Positions 12,040 through 24,039 are shown, counted from the first letter of the stretch. The stretch: DNA of 64,000 nucleotides from Scenedesmus sp. ARA3 (GCA_004335835.1 RWJK01000625.1:1-64000), one strand, 5' to 3'. Numbers and translations are program-made. The notes: a model not told the origin generated them from the letters alone.

Positions 12040-14141
12040 ATGTTAGCCTCCTGCCCCACAAGGCGCCCATTCACAGCAGCAAGGGGGCCGACAGCACCTT
12101 CGAACTACGCAGTGCGACCAAAGGCGCGCGTGGCAGTTATGGCAGGCGTTGCTCTTCAAGGGAAGCAGGTGGTGGTCACTGGAGCATCACAGGTGAGGCT
12201 GGGCAGTGAGCAGGATGAAGTGCATGTGCTGTTTCAGCAGCAATTCTCCTTTACAGATAGCAGAAAGCACGTTTGACAGCGACGGCTTGGAGTCATCCAA
12301 GCTACTCACTGCTATCTCCTGCAAGTGACCCTTGGCCCAACTGCTCAACTTCTGCAGTGCTCAAATTGCTGCTCACGCAGCGCTCAGCATAGTACTTTCC
12401 AGTAAAGCAACACACACTTGACAGCACAACTCTGATCCGCAGGGCTTGGGGCTTGAGTTCACGAAGCAGCTTCTGGACAAGGGCAACACAGTGGTGGCAG
12501 CGGTGCGCAACCCCTCTGCAGGGCTGCTGCAGCTGGAGCAGGCAGCGCCCGAGGGTAGGCTGCACGTGACGCAGCTGGATGTGTCCTCAACAGCATCCAT
12601 CACACGCTGGGCTGGCGGGTGAGCTGCGGAAGGTGGCTGCGGATACATAGACAGAGGGGTTACATGGTGTGTTACTTGCTGCGGCGCAGAAGATGCTGCA
12701 GGCACTGCGGTGAATTGATATGAAGCAGGTGTAAAATGACAAATTTAGGCATGGTACAAGCACAACCGTTCACTTGCAAGCAATGCTGATCCAGAGGTGT
12801 TCCAGCACGCCATTCATCAGATGTTTGCAGCCGCTCCTGTGGCAGTGTGGCTGTCAAGCAGCGCATGCCGGCGTGTCACAGCATTGGATGCGCGGTTGTG
12901 TGAAATGCTCACACGCGCCACAGCTGATGAAGGCACAGCCGTTTGCAGCAGTCACACATCTCGTGTCGCGATTCTGCCGGTCTGTCGTATCAGCAGCCAG
13001 GGACAGACTCCCTGCTCGTGCTGTGTTGCCGGTGTGCTCACTTGGGTTCTCCATGTTCCTGATCTTTATGCCTGTTGTCGCCCCACCTGTGCCGCCTGCT
13101 TCCCACTGACTGCACCACACTGACTGCAGCTTGAGGGACAATTGCAGGGGGCTGCGGCACGTGGATGTGCTCATAAACAACGCAGGCGTGTACGGATCGA
13201 AAGTGGACCTCAAAACAGTAACCGAACAAGACATGATCGCGTGCTTCAAGGTCAACACCATTGGGCCCCTGGTCGTGGTGCAGCAGCTGCTGGCTGCGGG
13301 CCTCATCGGCGGTTTTGGCGGCAAAACGCTGATCGCTAATGTCAGCAGCAAAGTGGGCTCAGTGGATGACAACAGGGGTGGCGGCGGCTACCCATACCGG
13401 GCCAGCAAATCGGCGCTGAACATCGTGAACAAAAGCATGTCGATCGACTTGGCTGGGGATGGCGTCACGTGCGTGCTGCTACACCCTGGTGAGCATACAG
13501 ATTGTTGCATGGGTGCTTGATGCAGCTGCATGCAGCTAGCGGTGCTCAGTGACCTGGCTGGGGACGGGGTCTCATGTCACATGAGACATGTGTGCTGCTG
13601 CACCCTGGTGAGCACACATGTTTTGGCACGGTTGGCTTGATGCAGCTGAATGCAGTCAGTTGTGCTCAGTAAACTGGCTGGGGACGGCGTCATGTGTGTG
13701 TTGCTGCACCCTGGTGAGCCTGCACGTTGTTGTTTTATGTGTTGTGCATGCATGCAACCAGAGGTGGTTGTGCTGTTCGCATGGTGAGGGTGTTGTTAGG
13801 GCGATTGGCAACAGCAATCATGCAAGGCGTGCTGTCGCAACTTCAGCTGGTGCCATGCCGGGAGTGTTGCATATGCAACCCGCAGCCACAGATGCTGCCG
13901 TTTGCCCCTTGCACACCAAAATGCTTAGTTGGCTGTTTGAGTTGCTGACAGCCGTCACTTGCTTATGCATTTCTGCTTGTTGCCGCTGCTGCTTGCAGGA
14001 TATGTGCGCACCAACATGACTGGCGGGCAGGGCCTGATAGATGTGCAGGAGAGCGTGGCGGGCATGCTGGGCGTTCTGGAGAGCAGCAAGCCGCTGAATG
14101 GGGAGTGGTATGATTTCAAGGGAGAGAAGATCCCCTGGTGA
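12040..14141 (+). CDS. Short-chain dehydrogenase/reductase, probably plastid-targeted
   Basis: NAD(P)(H)-dependent oxidoreductase of the classical SDR fold, 276 residues. Exons 12040-12192, 12443-12618, 13130-13488, 13999-14141 (831 bases). Residues 1 to about 34 are basic, poor in acidic residues and end in RVAVM/A, typical of an algal plastid transit peptide. The Rossmann motif TGASQGLG (47-54) is split by intron 1. NNAG is at 126-129, and the catalytic tetrad reads Asn152, Ser182, Tyr199 and Lys203 (YRASK). The C-terminus ends GEWYDFKGEKIPW, a form seen in small carbonyl-reductase-like SDRs. All splice sites are GT-AG and phases agree. Intron 3 carries two partial copies of the end of exon 3 with its donor. 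The substrate is unknown. Confidence 0.85.
13446..13725 (+). repeat. Tandem copies of the 3' end of SDR exon 3 and its donor
   Basis: The unit begins at 13446 in the real exon (GACTTGGCTGGGGATGG). It recurs at 13551 and 13671, about 105-120 bases apart. Each copy keeps a CACCCTG/GTGAGC donor. The second copy holds a small insertion and the third a shorter core. Only the first is needed for the protein. Confidence 0.8.
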
Positions 14142-14914
14142 AAGTATTGGAAGTATAGATTTGCATCGGCAGCTGTAGTGCTAGCACATGGTGGGGCCCA
14201 ACAGCTGTCGCTACTTCACGGGGTTGTGCACAGCTGCAGCCGTGGAGGATTATTTACTTTGTTGTGTGAGGTTTAAATTGTGAGGATATGCACGCGCAAA
14301 ACGGCAGCTTGCACTATGCATCACCAGCATGTCAGCGCACGCGGTTGGCAGCAGTACAGCAGGGCAGCAGATGCTGTTGGCAGCTGCCAGCTTCGTCTGT
14401 CGTGGTAGCCACTGTTGTGGTGCTGCTGCAAAGACCTGAGACTTGCAACGTGTCATACATCGGACACATATGTGCTGGGTCAAGAAGCAGTGGTCTGTTG
14501 CTGAGGGTTTCGTAGTCTCGGAATCTTGGGCCTAGGCCGTTTCAACGGTGGGGTGTGGGTCGGTATCTTTGCGAGATTCAGAAAGCATAGGCGTGGGGCC
14601 CATGTGTGTACTGCTGCAGGACAGCAAGGATTCGTTCTCACGACCGATTTGGCAGTTGCAGCTGCAGTTGTGGTGACTGATGTTTCAGGTATGAAAATGT
14701 GTATCTGTTCGTGGCCTTCTTACTGTCTGTTGGTTGGCGGTCGATGTTTTGCGAGGCAGAGTGTCTGGTTAGCCCGTCACAAAGCCTGCGCATGCTGCTC
14801 AACATAACCAAATCGTTATAAGTCAACATTACAAAAGCGCTTCTTGCATTCAATTTGCTGTAGCCAGTTGGCTGGGAATCTTTTCACGTTGCTGGTTGGT
14901 GGGCGTGATCAGCC
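14142..14914. other. Intergenic, SDR 3' UTR and hydrolase promoter
   Basis: 773 bases between two same-strand genes. No coding signal, no clear TATA box and no repeat of note seen. The upstream gene's 3' UTR and the downstream promoter are expected here. Confidence 0.5.
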
Positions 14915-15361
14915 ATGGCCCTGTATGCCGCTCTGCACGCGCTTCTGATTGCTTCTAGCCTCCAATGGGCCACTGCCATCAGGCTCGGGAGCCAGCACTC
15001 CGCCATAGCAGCTCCGATTGACAGCAGCAAGTTAAACAACAGGCCCATCATCGGAATCCTTACGCAAGCGGGCTTAGAGGAAGACAAGTTCGTCCCTAAA
15101 GATGGAACATACATTGCAGCTTCGTACGTGAAGTTCGTCGAGGCTGGAGGGGCGCGAGTGGTGCCTGTCCTGGCTGACACTCCACCTGATGTGGTAAGTG
15201 ATGCTGCTGCTTGCAAAGTGACATACAGGCAGTAGCAGGGATGCTTGTCCTGAAATCTTCAGTTGGATGAATCGGTTTACAGTTCATAGCTAGTAGTACG
15301 TGCACAGCCCTCTCACCAGCACATGTGGTCAACCACATCTGCTTGCAGCACAACCGCTACA

Positions 15362-15396
<35 letters not shown>

Positions 15397-18300
15397 GTTG
15401 CACAGCAGGGGTAGCACCAGCAGTGGTGCTGTTTGACTGCAAAGCCTTACGGCTGCAGTGTAAGGATGCAGTTACCACTTCACCGCCAAACCCGCACTGC
15501 AGCAGCGCATACGTCACACCAGTATGCTTGCATTCACAGCAGCAACACATACCACCTGCCCTGTGTCAGCTGCAATGCCCTCCATACCCTGCCGCCGCCT
15601 GCCCTTGCCAACCAAACAACCCCCAATCACCCACTCACACCCATGCTTGCCACATGCCAAATGCAATGTATCCATCAACACCTGCAGCTTGAAGGTCTGC
15701 TCGGCCGCTTGAATGGATTCCTCATCCCTGGGGGTGCCGCAAACCTGCCGCCAAAACACGGCTTTTTTACACCATGCCAACCCTGCTGTTTATACATCCC
15801 ACCCGCTTCTTGCATCAACACAGCAGTGCAAGACACCCCCCCGCAGCAGCTGCAAAGCCCCTCAAACCCTGCCACCGCCCATGTTTGCTAACAAACCACC
15901 CTCCCCTGCGCTGCACACGTACCCTGCCTGCAGCTGGAGGGTCTGCTCGGCCGCTTGAATGGATTCCTCATCCCTGGAGGTGCCGCAAACCTGCGGCCAG
16001 GGCATGACTTTTTCGACACCGCAGCGCGCGTGCTGGACTTTGCGCTGCGCAGCAATGACGCCGGCAACGTGTTTCCTGTGATGGGCATCTGTTTGGGCTT
16101 TGAAACGCTGATGGTGCTCACAGCAGGTGCGGCGGTGCGGGCGTGTTCTGTACCACAGCTGTGCGGCAGGTGCGGCTGCGCATGGATATGTTCTTGGCGC
16201 AGCTGTGCAGCAGGTGCGGCTGCGCATAGATGTGCTGACCAGCAGCCGCAGCGGGTGCCAGGGGGTAAAGGGGTCGCTTTGAGGGGTCGCTTTCAGCACT
16301 GCTACCAGCAGCAGAGGTTCTGTAAAGTTTGAGTTTTGGCAGCGGAGACTGCAGCCATTGCAGCGGCACACAGAGCAGCAGCAGAGTTCCTGCAAACTTG
16401 CGCCTATGGCGTGGATGCGTGTGCAATGGCATCACCATCTTATCTGCAACAGCCATCCGTCAGCCGGCAACTAGCAGAAGTGCCTCCAAAGTTACAGGCA
16501 CAAGTGTGTCCAGCAAGTGGCAGCGTGTTTGTTCAACCGACACAACCACCTCGTGTGCTGCTGTCCCGTGATGGCTTGCAAACTTTCAGCCTCTTTTGTC
16601 ATGCTGCCGGCCAGCTGCAGGGTATGGCTTCTGTGTTTGCAGGCAACCATGCCATCAAGTCTTACAGCAGCAAACAGCCAGCTGAGCAAGCTGTTGAAAT
16701 TGTGTGGCAACTGTAGTGCCCTATACTGCCTTTTACTGCTGCAGGTAACCACGACATCCTCAAGCCATACAGCAGCGATGGCATGGCAGCACAGCTGTAC
16801 TTCACCGCTGATGCACCAGACTCCCGCTTCTTCCAGTCCTGGGACCTGGACCTTGTCTTTGATGTGCTGCAGGTGCGTCTGTAACAATCAGCAGCTGCGG
16901 CTGTTTGCCTTCTTACGTGCTTGTACTTTGCGATAGGCAAACATTGGTGTATAATGATTTGCAAGGTTACTCCAGCTGCAGTTGCTTTGTCACATGTGCA
17001 GTTGCGGTTGACATTCATAGTGCAAACACATGGCCGCTGCACTGCTGCACATCATGCAGTACATGTACATCCCTCCTGGTGATCTAGCACTATGCGTTGC
17101 CACCTCAGGTGCATCACATGTGCTTCAGTTTGTGCTGTGTTGTGGCTGCTGGCGCAGACGCCGCTGACTCGTGAGAGCCACAGCAGCGGCGTGAGCCTGA
17201 AGGACTTCTACCAGAGCAAGGAGCTGGCTGCCTTCATGAACCCGCTCACACTCAGCCTGGACAAGGAGGGCAAGGTGGGGTGTGTATGTGTGTATGTTGA
17301 CATGTGTAACTTCATGGCATGTCTCTTCTGCACAAGGAAGCAAGGTTATGTACCAGTGCGGACTTAGCAAAACTGTTGTGATGCACATTGTAGGTGTAGC
17401 ATATGTGGGTCCGTTGATTAGAACAAGGGCACAACGTATGCCTTGAAGGAGCATGTGTTGAATTGTGTTCTTTCTGTTGGGTCCGGGTTGCGCAGCGGTT
17501 TGAAGGCTGCAGCCGGTGAAAGCAACAGGACGGCAGGGTGAGGTGCTGTGCTTCTTTGCATGCTCCTACCTGCTGCCGCCTTTGAATGTCAAAAACTCGA
17601 GTTCAGCAGTGCTAATCACACTGGTCATGGTTGCCCCCATGCTGCTGCAGGTGTACATCAGCACTGTGGAGGCCAAGGAGCAGCCCATCATGGAAGCCAA
17701 CACTTAGATGCTTGGCACAAGCGGCTGTGACTTCAATCACCCTTGATTCATCTGTGCTGCAGGTGTACATCAGCACTGTGGAAGCCAAGGAGTACCCTAT
17801 CCTGGGGCTGCAGTGGCACCCTGAGAAGAACACCTTTGAGTGGACCAAGCACAAGAACATCCCGCACGGCTACTGGGCCTCGGAGATCACCCACCAGGTG
17901 AGTGTGCCGCCCATGCAGCAGCCTGCTTTGTGCGCTCTGCACCTTGTGATTGTTCTCATCTCTGCTTTATCTGCTTCTTAATGCCAATTCCTGGCTAGCC
18001 CCACCCACGTGCCTCAGCTGCTATGGGTGTGCTCCCTTGTTTCCATCCTCCTCGTTACGCACCTGCTGCTCTCCATGCGTGTTGCGCTGCTGCAAAGCTT
18101 CCATCTCTTGCCTTCCTCGTGCCCCGGCTGCAGACGGTGCGCTTTTACGTGAACGAGACGCGCCGCAGCTACACCAGCTTCAACGACGTTGTTGACGAGG
18201 ACATCTGGATCATCTATAATGACAAGCAGGCCTTCAGCGGCCGCCACATCCACGAGGACGTGAGTGTTATACGACTGTTATAAAACACAGCGCTCCATGT

Positions 18301-18799
18301 TTGCCAGCGTACGGCTGGAAATCTAGATGTTGCGATGGGATGCAAGTGCATGCCTGTACACGCATCTGACGCAGCATCGACACAACACAACACTCCACAC
18401 CGTACAGCAGCAACACGACCCTGTGACACATCCACCTGGCCTGTGATAGCAGAAATAACACCCACATCAGCGCGGTGCTCATCTCTTACAATGAGGTTGT
18501 ATCGTCTGCACACTGCCTGGGCTGCTGTGTTGGCTCCTTTGCAGGACCCTGTGTGGGCGGAGCAGGCCTACGTGTTCCCCAGCTGGCGCAACTACAGCGA
18601 CCTGCTTGCAGACAGAGCAGAGCTGGCAGGCCGCCACTGGCTGGACTCCATTGCACCCGATGCCAGGAGGAAGGCAGTGAGCAGCAGCAGCAGCAAGGCT
18701 GCTGGCAAGGCGGGGAGTGGCGCTGCTGCTGCTGCGCGGGTTGCGCAGCGCGTGCAGGAGCTGGCGGGTGCTCGCGGGGCGGCGGCTGCGGAGTTGTGA
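14915..18799 (+). CDS. GGH: Gamma-glutamyl hydrolase (folate polyglutamate hydrolase), peptidase C26
   Basis: Cleaves gamma-glutamyl tails from folylpolyglutamates, usually in the vacuole or after secretion. Exons 14915-15193, 15934-16126, 16745-16872, 17158-17274, 17763-17897, 18134-18259, 18545-18799; 410 residues. The N-terminus is a signal peptide ([20 protein letters not shown]), then [10 protein letters not shown], the usual start of the mature domain. The nucleophile is Cys146 in VMGICLGFE. The active-site His is His258 in [13 protein letters not shown]. The C-terminal third matches the family ([10 protein letters not shown], then AYVFPSW). About 60 extra Ser/Ala-rich residues close the protein. 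Human GGH is about 318 residues, so this is longer at the end. Three introns each contain a decayed copy of the exon that follows. Confidence 0.9.
15688..15775 (+). pseudogene. Echo of GGH exon 2 inside intron 1
   Basis: Right after a CTGCAG acceptor the sequence repeats the start of exon 2 (real copy at 15934), encoding [20 protein letters not shown], then diverges. There is no donor. The upstream intron flank is also similar (about 15590-15687 against 15845-15933), so the duplicated unit is about 250 bases and covers intron plus exon start. Confidence 0.8.
16643..16695 (+). pseudogene. Echo of GGH exon 3 inside intron 2
   Basis: After TTTGCAG the sequence repeats, in diverged form, the start of exon 3: [10 protein letters not shown] here against [13 protein letters not shown] at 16745. 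The copy lies about 100 bases upstream of the true exon and loses similarity after about 50 bases. No donor is seen. Confidence 0.65.
17651..17709 (+). pseudogene. Echo of GGH exon 5 with in-frame stop (poison-exon-like)
   Basis: After CTGCAG the first 30 or so bases match exon 5 (real copy at 17763) nearly exactly, encoding [10 protein letters not shown]. It then diverges to EQPIMEANT and a TAG at 17707. If used as the acceptor it would end the protein before the catalytic His. The spacing between copies is 112 bases. Confidence 0.85.
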
Positions 18800-21061
18800 G
18801 TGCAGGGCTAGGCAGCAGTTCAGCTCCAGCTCTTGAGCCGTCTGCTGATGGTTGCTGCTGCAGCAGCAGCAGCAGCAACGGTAGCAGCAAGGCAGCACCT
18901 GGTTTGTTGGTGATGAAGACTTGCGAGTTATGCGCTGCTCAGGCAATGGCAGCACTGATCAGGGAGTAGCAGCTTGCAGCATGTGCCCCTCCTTCTGAGG
19001 GGAGTGTCTGTCATTTGCAAGATTTGAGTTCCATGTACACTGCACGGGGTGCCTGCATGCCGACCAGGCATTGCAAGCCCTGCACCGAGCGCTCTGCCAT
19101 CGCAGTGCTGCAGTGTGTGGAGCGTGCATACACTTTTTGTGGTGTGTGCAGCCACGGCCGTTTGATCTGGGGCATTGCAATAGTGCACCGTCCAACTCTG
19201 CTAGTAGAGCGAAGCCTTACAAGTAGATTGTGGCTTCTCTGACCGGAGCGTGTGCAGAGCAGCTCGTGTGGCTGCCAGGAAGCTGAGTCAGCATTGTCGT
19301 AGCTAGTAGCAAGCAGGTGTACACAGGTTTTTATTGCCGCAATAACCCAAGCGGCTTGGGTTCAGTTAGGCGGACCTGTGCACCAACCACAAGGGCTCAA
19401 GAGTTGTCCATGTCGCATGTTGTTACTGTGGTGTCCAATGCATCTCTCTTAGGGTGTCTTGATGCTGGTGTTGTCAGCGACTGAGATTTGCATTCACACA
19501 TGCAGCGCTGCCGCAGCTTAGGGTGTCTTGATTACCAGCAGGCATACTCGCTTCTAAAGGCTTCACAGGTGGTAGGCATAGCGCTGTTGAAGTTGGTTGT
19601 TACTCAAGCCAGATCACGCGCACCACCTGCTGCTAAAGGCCGCCTTTAGCAGCAGGTGGTGCGCGTGATCTGGCTTGTGTAACAACCAACTTCAACAGCG
19701 CTATGCCTACCACCTGCGAAGCCTTTAGAAGCGAGTATGCCTGCTGGTAATCAATGCACTTGAACATTCTACCATGGCTGTCCGATCATCTTGGTAGTAG
19801 AACAAGGTTGGTTCTCTAGTAACATATGGGACGAAGCAGGGTGGAGCATGTCGCGTGCTAGCTAGAGGACTAGGGCTGCCGCAGTGCGTCCCAACTTGGC
19901 AATGCATGGGTTCAGCAGTGAGAAATGCATGGGCGCTGACTGAAACAGCATGATGCTTGCTTTATCATGACTTCTGCATGTACAAGGAGCAGCTGAACAG
20001 CACACCACTGCAAACCCACTACTGACTGTTCTGCTGCTAGCGCAACGGCGTTGCTCATGCATGTCTACCAAGGCAGCCAAGTTGGCTGCTGAGGTTGCAT
20101 TGCACACAAACAGCTGCATAACAGGAAGCGCTCCAGAGGCCAATAGCACAGGCCTATGCTGCTGCCTATCTGTCTCACTGCTGGACCTACAAAGCCTTGC
20201 ACACAACGCATCAGCACTGCAACTAGCAGCGCTACACACACGTAGTACCGGTTGTGTTTCACTGGAAAGCTGCTGCACAGACATTGCCTACCACTTGGTG
20301 CTTAGGCAGTTTGATCAGCAACTTGACAGAATGATAGAACATGCACAGCATGCGTGTGATGACTCAACCACACAATAATTCTGTGCTGGCTCACAATGCC
20401 AACTGCATGCAGCGTACGTGCCGCTGTCTCAGACACCATTGACCTTCACTGACAGCTGACACACAAGCAAATGAACTACTTGCATGGCTGTGGCCATGCA
20501 TTAAAGCGTTACGAATGAAGCTGTGGCCCTTCCCACACGCACACCCAACTCCAACTGCTGTGCAAGTGACACTCGCACATACGCAGCTTGAAGCTGGCCA
20601 GGCACATGCTGTAGCATGCGTAGCAACTGCTGCCTAATTCTCTCACTGCGTCATTGGATCATCATCATCCTTAACGGCGGGTCGCATCAGCATCTCCATG
20701 CCATGTTATGCTTGGCTTTGCTGCTGACACACAGCAAGCCCCATACATTCAGCTGTACAGCAATAAGTTTGTGTGACTGCAGCTGGCTGGCTGCTACACG
20801 TCGTGGTTCAACTGTCAACAGCACCAATCAGCTGGAGGATGCACATGAGGCAGTACAGTGCTACTGCCACATCACAGCAGCCGCTGCTGTTGCAGCAGCA
20901 GCATGCCGCCAGCTACCAAATGCTTGTGCATCAGCTATGACCAGCTGCGTCTAACCTGCCTGTAAAACAAGGCAGCCGGTTCAATCTCTACTACTTGCAC
21001 TATCGTTCAACAACAGCGTACTGCTGAACAACTAATCAGGCATCAGCCGCAATTAAACACC
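18800..21061. other. 2.3 kb spacer between convergent genes, with a hairpin
   Basis: No supportable gene. It holds the 3' flank of GGH and the 3' flank of the secreted-protein gene at 21062. It also holds the 113 bp inverted repeat at 19528-19754 and a short repeat of its left end (GGGTGTCTTGAT at about 19452 and again at about 19521). Open frames on both strands look non-coding. Confidence 0.5.
19528..19754. repeat. Near-perfect 113 bp inverted repeat (hairpin)
   Basis: The left arm, 19528-19640, is the reverse complement of the right arm, 19642-19754, around a single central base. I count two mismatches (near 19567/19715 and 19604/19678). The arms hold no coding frame of note. Such a fold-back could be a MITE-like element, a small-RNA precursor or a recent inverted duplication. 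A TGTAA word at 19678-19682 lies in the right arm only. Confidence 0.9.
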
Positions 21062-22329
21062 TTAGTGTCCCATGCTGTTCGCCTCTGCCTCGCACACATA
21101 GAAGCACTTGGAGTGTGCCAGTGTAGCAGCAGTATCCATCTGCACAGGCTGCACTGCGCGTGCAATGGCAAGCAGGAAGGGCAGGAACTCTGCACGCTGT
21201 GCTGCCTGTGCTGACTCATTGGCATGCAGCCACCTCAGCATCTTGCGGCCCATGCTGCTGCTGCTGCTGGGTGCGGCGCAGGGTGCAGCGAAGCAGGAGT
21301 TGCCGGAGGGAATGGCCTTGCCCGCTCCGTTCGAGATGTGCAGCTCACCCTTGGCATCTCCCTGAGCTGCCAACACGCAGAATATAGTGCCAGAGCTGTA
21401 GTCTGCACGCTTGGAGCCGGCTGGGCACACAGATGCCTCTGCAGGGATGACAGCCACGCTTGCAGGAGCAGCAGCGTCGGTGGTTGTGGTGGTGGTGACG
21501 GTGGTGGTGGTCTCAGTGGTGGAGGGGGCTGGGGTGGTTTCTGCGGGAGTGGCAACTGCAGGCTCGGGGGTAGGGGCCTCCACCACAGTCTGCTGTGTTG
21601 GCTGCACCACAGTGGTGACGGGGGTCTCAACAGATGTGGTGGTGGTGGCGGGGGTCTCTGCAGGTGTGGGGGTTGCCACTGCAGGTGCTGCAGCAGGGGT
21701 TTCTGCGGGAGTGGTGGGCTCAGCTGCGGGAGTGGTAGTTGTCACAGGGGCCTCAACAGGGGTGGCAGCGGCAGGGGTCGCCTTTAGTACAGTTGCTGCT
21801 GCTGGTGCAACAGCCTGCATGGTGCAGTCAGAGCAGTCAATGTGGGACGCAGGGAGTCAGAAGACTTTCGTTGAAGAGCAGCTGTAGGTAACAGGCCAGG
21901 CCCTAAATAACATGAAAACATCGTGATTCGCGTAACACAATGCAGAGCTGGTACTGCAGGCGCGTTGCTTGCTGCACAATGAACAGTGCTGGGCTTCCAA
22001 CACGTGGTGGCAGTGATGGCGCGCTATTGCTGGTGACTGACACTGTTCGCCAGCCCAGGTACCGCGAATAATGTCTAATAGATTGAATTGTTGATTGCTA
22101 CTCAGCAGAACTCCATCAGCAGCCTGCCTGCTTGCAGCACCGATGCACTCACCCCGTATGCGCCCGGGACAGCAGCATCGCCCAGCACCTCCTGCAGCAG
22201 GCGAGGAATGATGTCCTCGTTCACTGGCTCCAGCTCTGCGGGCAGGTTCATGCTGTCCAGGCTATCCCAGGAAGCGCTGGCAGCGCAGAACAGCAGGGCC
22301 AGGAATGCAAAGGTTGCCGCGCGCTTCAT
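21062..22329 (-). CDS. Secreted Thr/Pro/Ala-rich protein with Cys-containing C-terminal domain
   Basis: Two exons, 22153-22329 and 21062-21814 (minus), phase 0, 309 residues. The first starts with a clear signal peptide (KRAATFAFLALLFCAASAS). After about 60 residues comes a roughly 100-residue mucin-like stretch of Thr, Pro, Val, Glu and Ala (for example TTTTPAAEPTTPAETP). It is probably O-glycosylated. A compact domain with several Cys follows (ASVCPAGSKRADYSSGTIFC, then SCFAAPC and KCFYVCEAEANSMGH). I do not recognise the domain. The layout suggests a secreted or wall protein. No transmembrane segment follows the signal. A TATA-like box lies about 160 bases upstream of the ATG. Confidence 0.7.
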
Positions 22330-23391
22330 TTTGAAGGTATTTGATTGGTATACTGTGATCAATGAAGCGTTTATCGTAAGGCGTCTGCCTGGTCACTTGG
22401 GAGCAAGTGTTGTTGACTAACTTGATGGCAGCTGGCAGCAGGAAAGTGCGTGTAGTTGCTTTGACTGGCTAGACATGAAAATGCCAAGCTTATATACCAC
22501 ATGATCATGTACTGACGGGAGAGCGGCCGTCCGAACGTGCAACATCAAAACCACAGTGTCGCCGCAGCTTCCTGTAGCTCGCCACCGCCCGTGTTGCCAC
22601 CGCCCGTGTTGCCAATTAAAAAGTTTCTCTTGGTGTTACATTGAAAATCATCTACATGTCAAAATATTCGTGTCCAGCAACCCCGAACAGATCAATTGGT
22701 CGTGCAACAAGGAGCTGCCCAGCGAGACATTGCAGAGCCCTTTACCGTCACCCGTCAGTTCTGTTACGCACATTTGGTACCCTTATGTATTGCTATGACT
22801 TCAGAACTGACGTTGCTGCGAGTGCCAGCTGGGCTGAGTTTACCTGGCGGGCTTCATCAAGCCACAACGATACAATTGGTAGACAACGCAAACGCTGAGA
22901 ATGATTGTCTTGTTTGCTGGTTGCATTCGACCTTCTGCTTCGGTCAACCTTTCTCGGTCTCGGTGAGTTTCGCTGCGATCTGCATTGCGATGCTGTGAAG
23001 TTGCAGATAGCAGCCCAGGACTTGGTTCCACTGCTTGAGTATCATGACGTGCAATGTTTCAACCAGTTTGACATGGCTCAGGTGGCCATTGGACTTAACA
23101 AAAAAGGTCGGGGCTGAAGAGCTGCGCAATGCGCCCGGTGGGCCATCGTGGCAGTGACTGCAGCAAAAACACTACCAACAGCATAAGATTAAAAAGAATG
23201 GCACCACAGATGCAAAACGTGCACCGCTGCTGCCGCGTCCCAGCACATTGCACTGAAGCACCTACTTCCAAACTTGCCGCAAGTAGTACTGGCAGTACAC
23301 CAGTAAGCTCAGCTATGCAATGTATACGCAGCAATCACACCAGGCTGTGTCACTGGCCCGGGTTGCCCACATCTTAGGCAGCACCAAGAGT
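22330..23391. other. Intergenic between two minus-strand genes
   Basis: About 1.06 kb holding the promoter and 5' UTR of the secreted-protein gene (right of 22329) and the 3' UTR of the WDR53-like gene. No coding signal apart from chance frames. Confidence 0.5.
22489..22496 (-). promoter_or_regulatory. TATA-like box for the secreted-protein gene
   Basis: The + strand CTTATATA reads TATATAAG on the minus strand, 160 bases upstream of the ATG at 22329. Motif and distance fit a TATA box with a 5' UTR of roughly 130 bases. Not proven. Confidence 0.45.
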
Positions 23392-23771
23392 TCAATTTCG
23401 AAGGCCCAGCATAAGCATCACCGACACAGTACGTGACGTGTCTGCCACTGCCACCAAGCAGCGCCCCACAGCAGCCTGCTGCACACAGCACAGCGCATTC
23501 ACCTTGCGCTTGTGCTGCCGATCTACCAGCAACCAACGGCTGCTCTGTGCGCATCCAGAACCAGCTGCTGCTGTAGGTGCTTCTGCCGCTGCAGCAGCAT
23601 CAGCTGCAGGTGTGCCCTGTTGTGGTACTGCTGCTGCGGGTGACGTCCCACTGTCGGACGTCTGGAGCACACCAGCGCCGCCGCTGCTGCTGTTGCCACT
23701 GCTTTCAGAATGCTCCTGTGCTGCTGCCTCTGAAGTAGCTGCCTTGAGGGGCCCTTGTGAGCTGCCACAGT

Positions 23772-23819
<48 letters not shown>

Positions 23820-24005
23820 TCGCTGCCTGCCAGTCCCACAGCAGCAGCCTGCCATCCTCCCCGCCACTCAGCAAGTAGCGGCAGCCGCCCCGCCACGGCA
23901 AGAACACTACTGCAGACGCCGGCAGCGAGTGGCCTCCCTGGCTAGGACCTAAGCACACACTGAACCCTTGCTGCAGCTGCAGCGGCTGCTGCTGGTTAAC
24001 CTGCA

Positions 24006-24039
<34 letters not shown>

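Noticed and set aside
17707..17709. Stop codon that might make GGH a pseudogene
   Set aside because: It lies in the echo, not the real exon; the full model keeps the frame and both catalytic residues.
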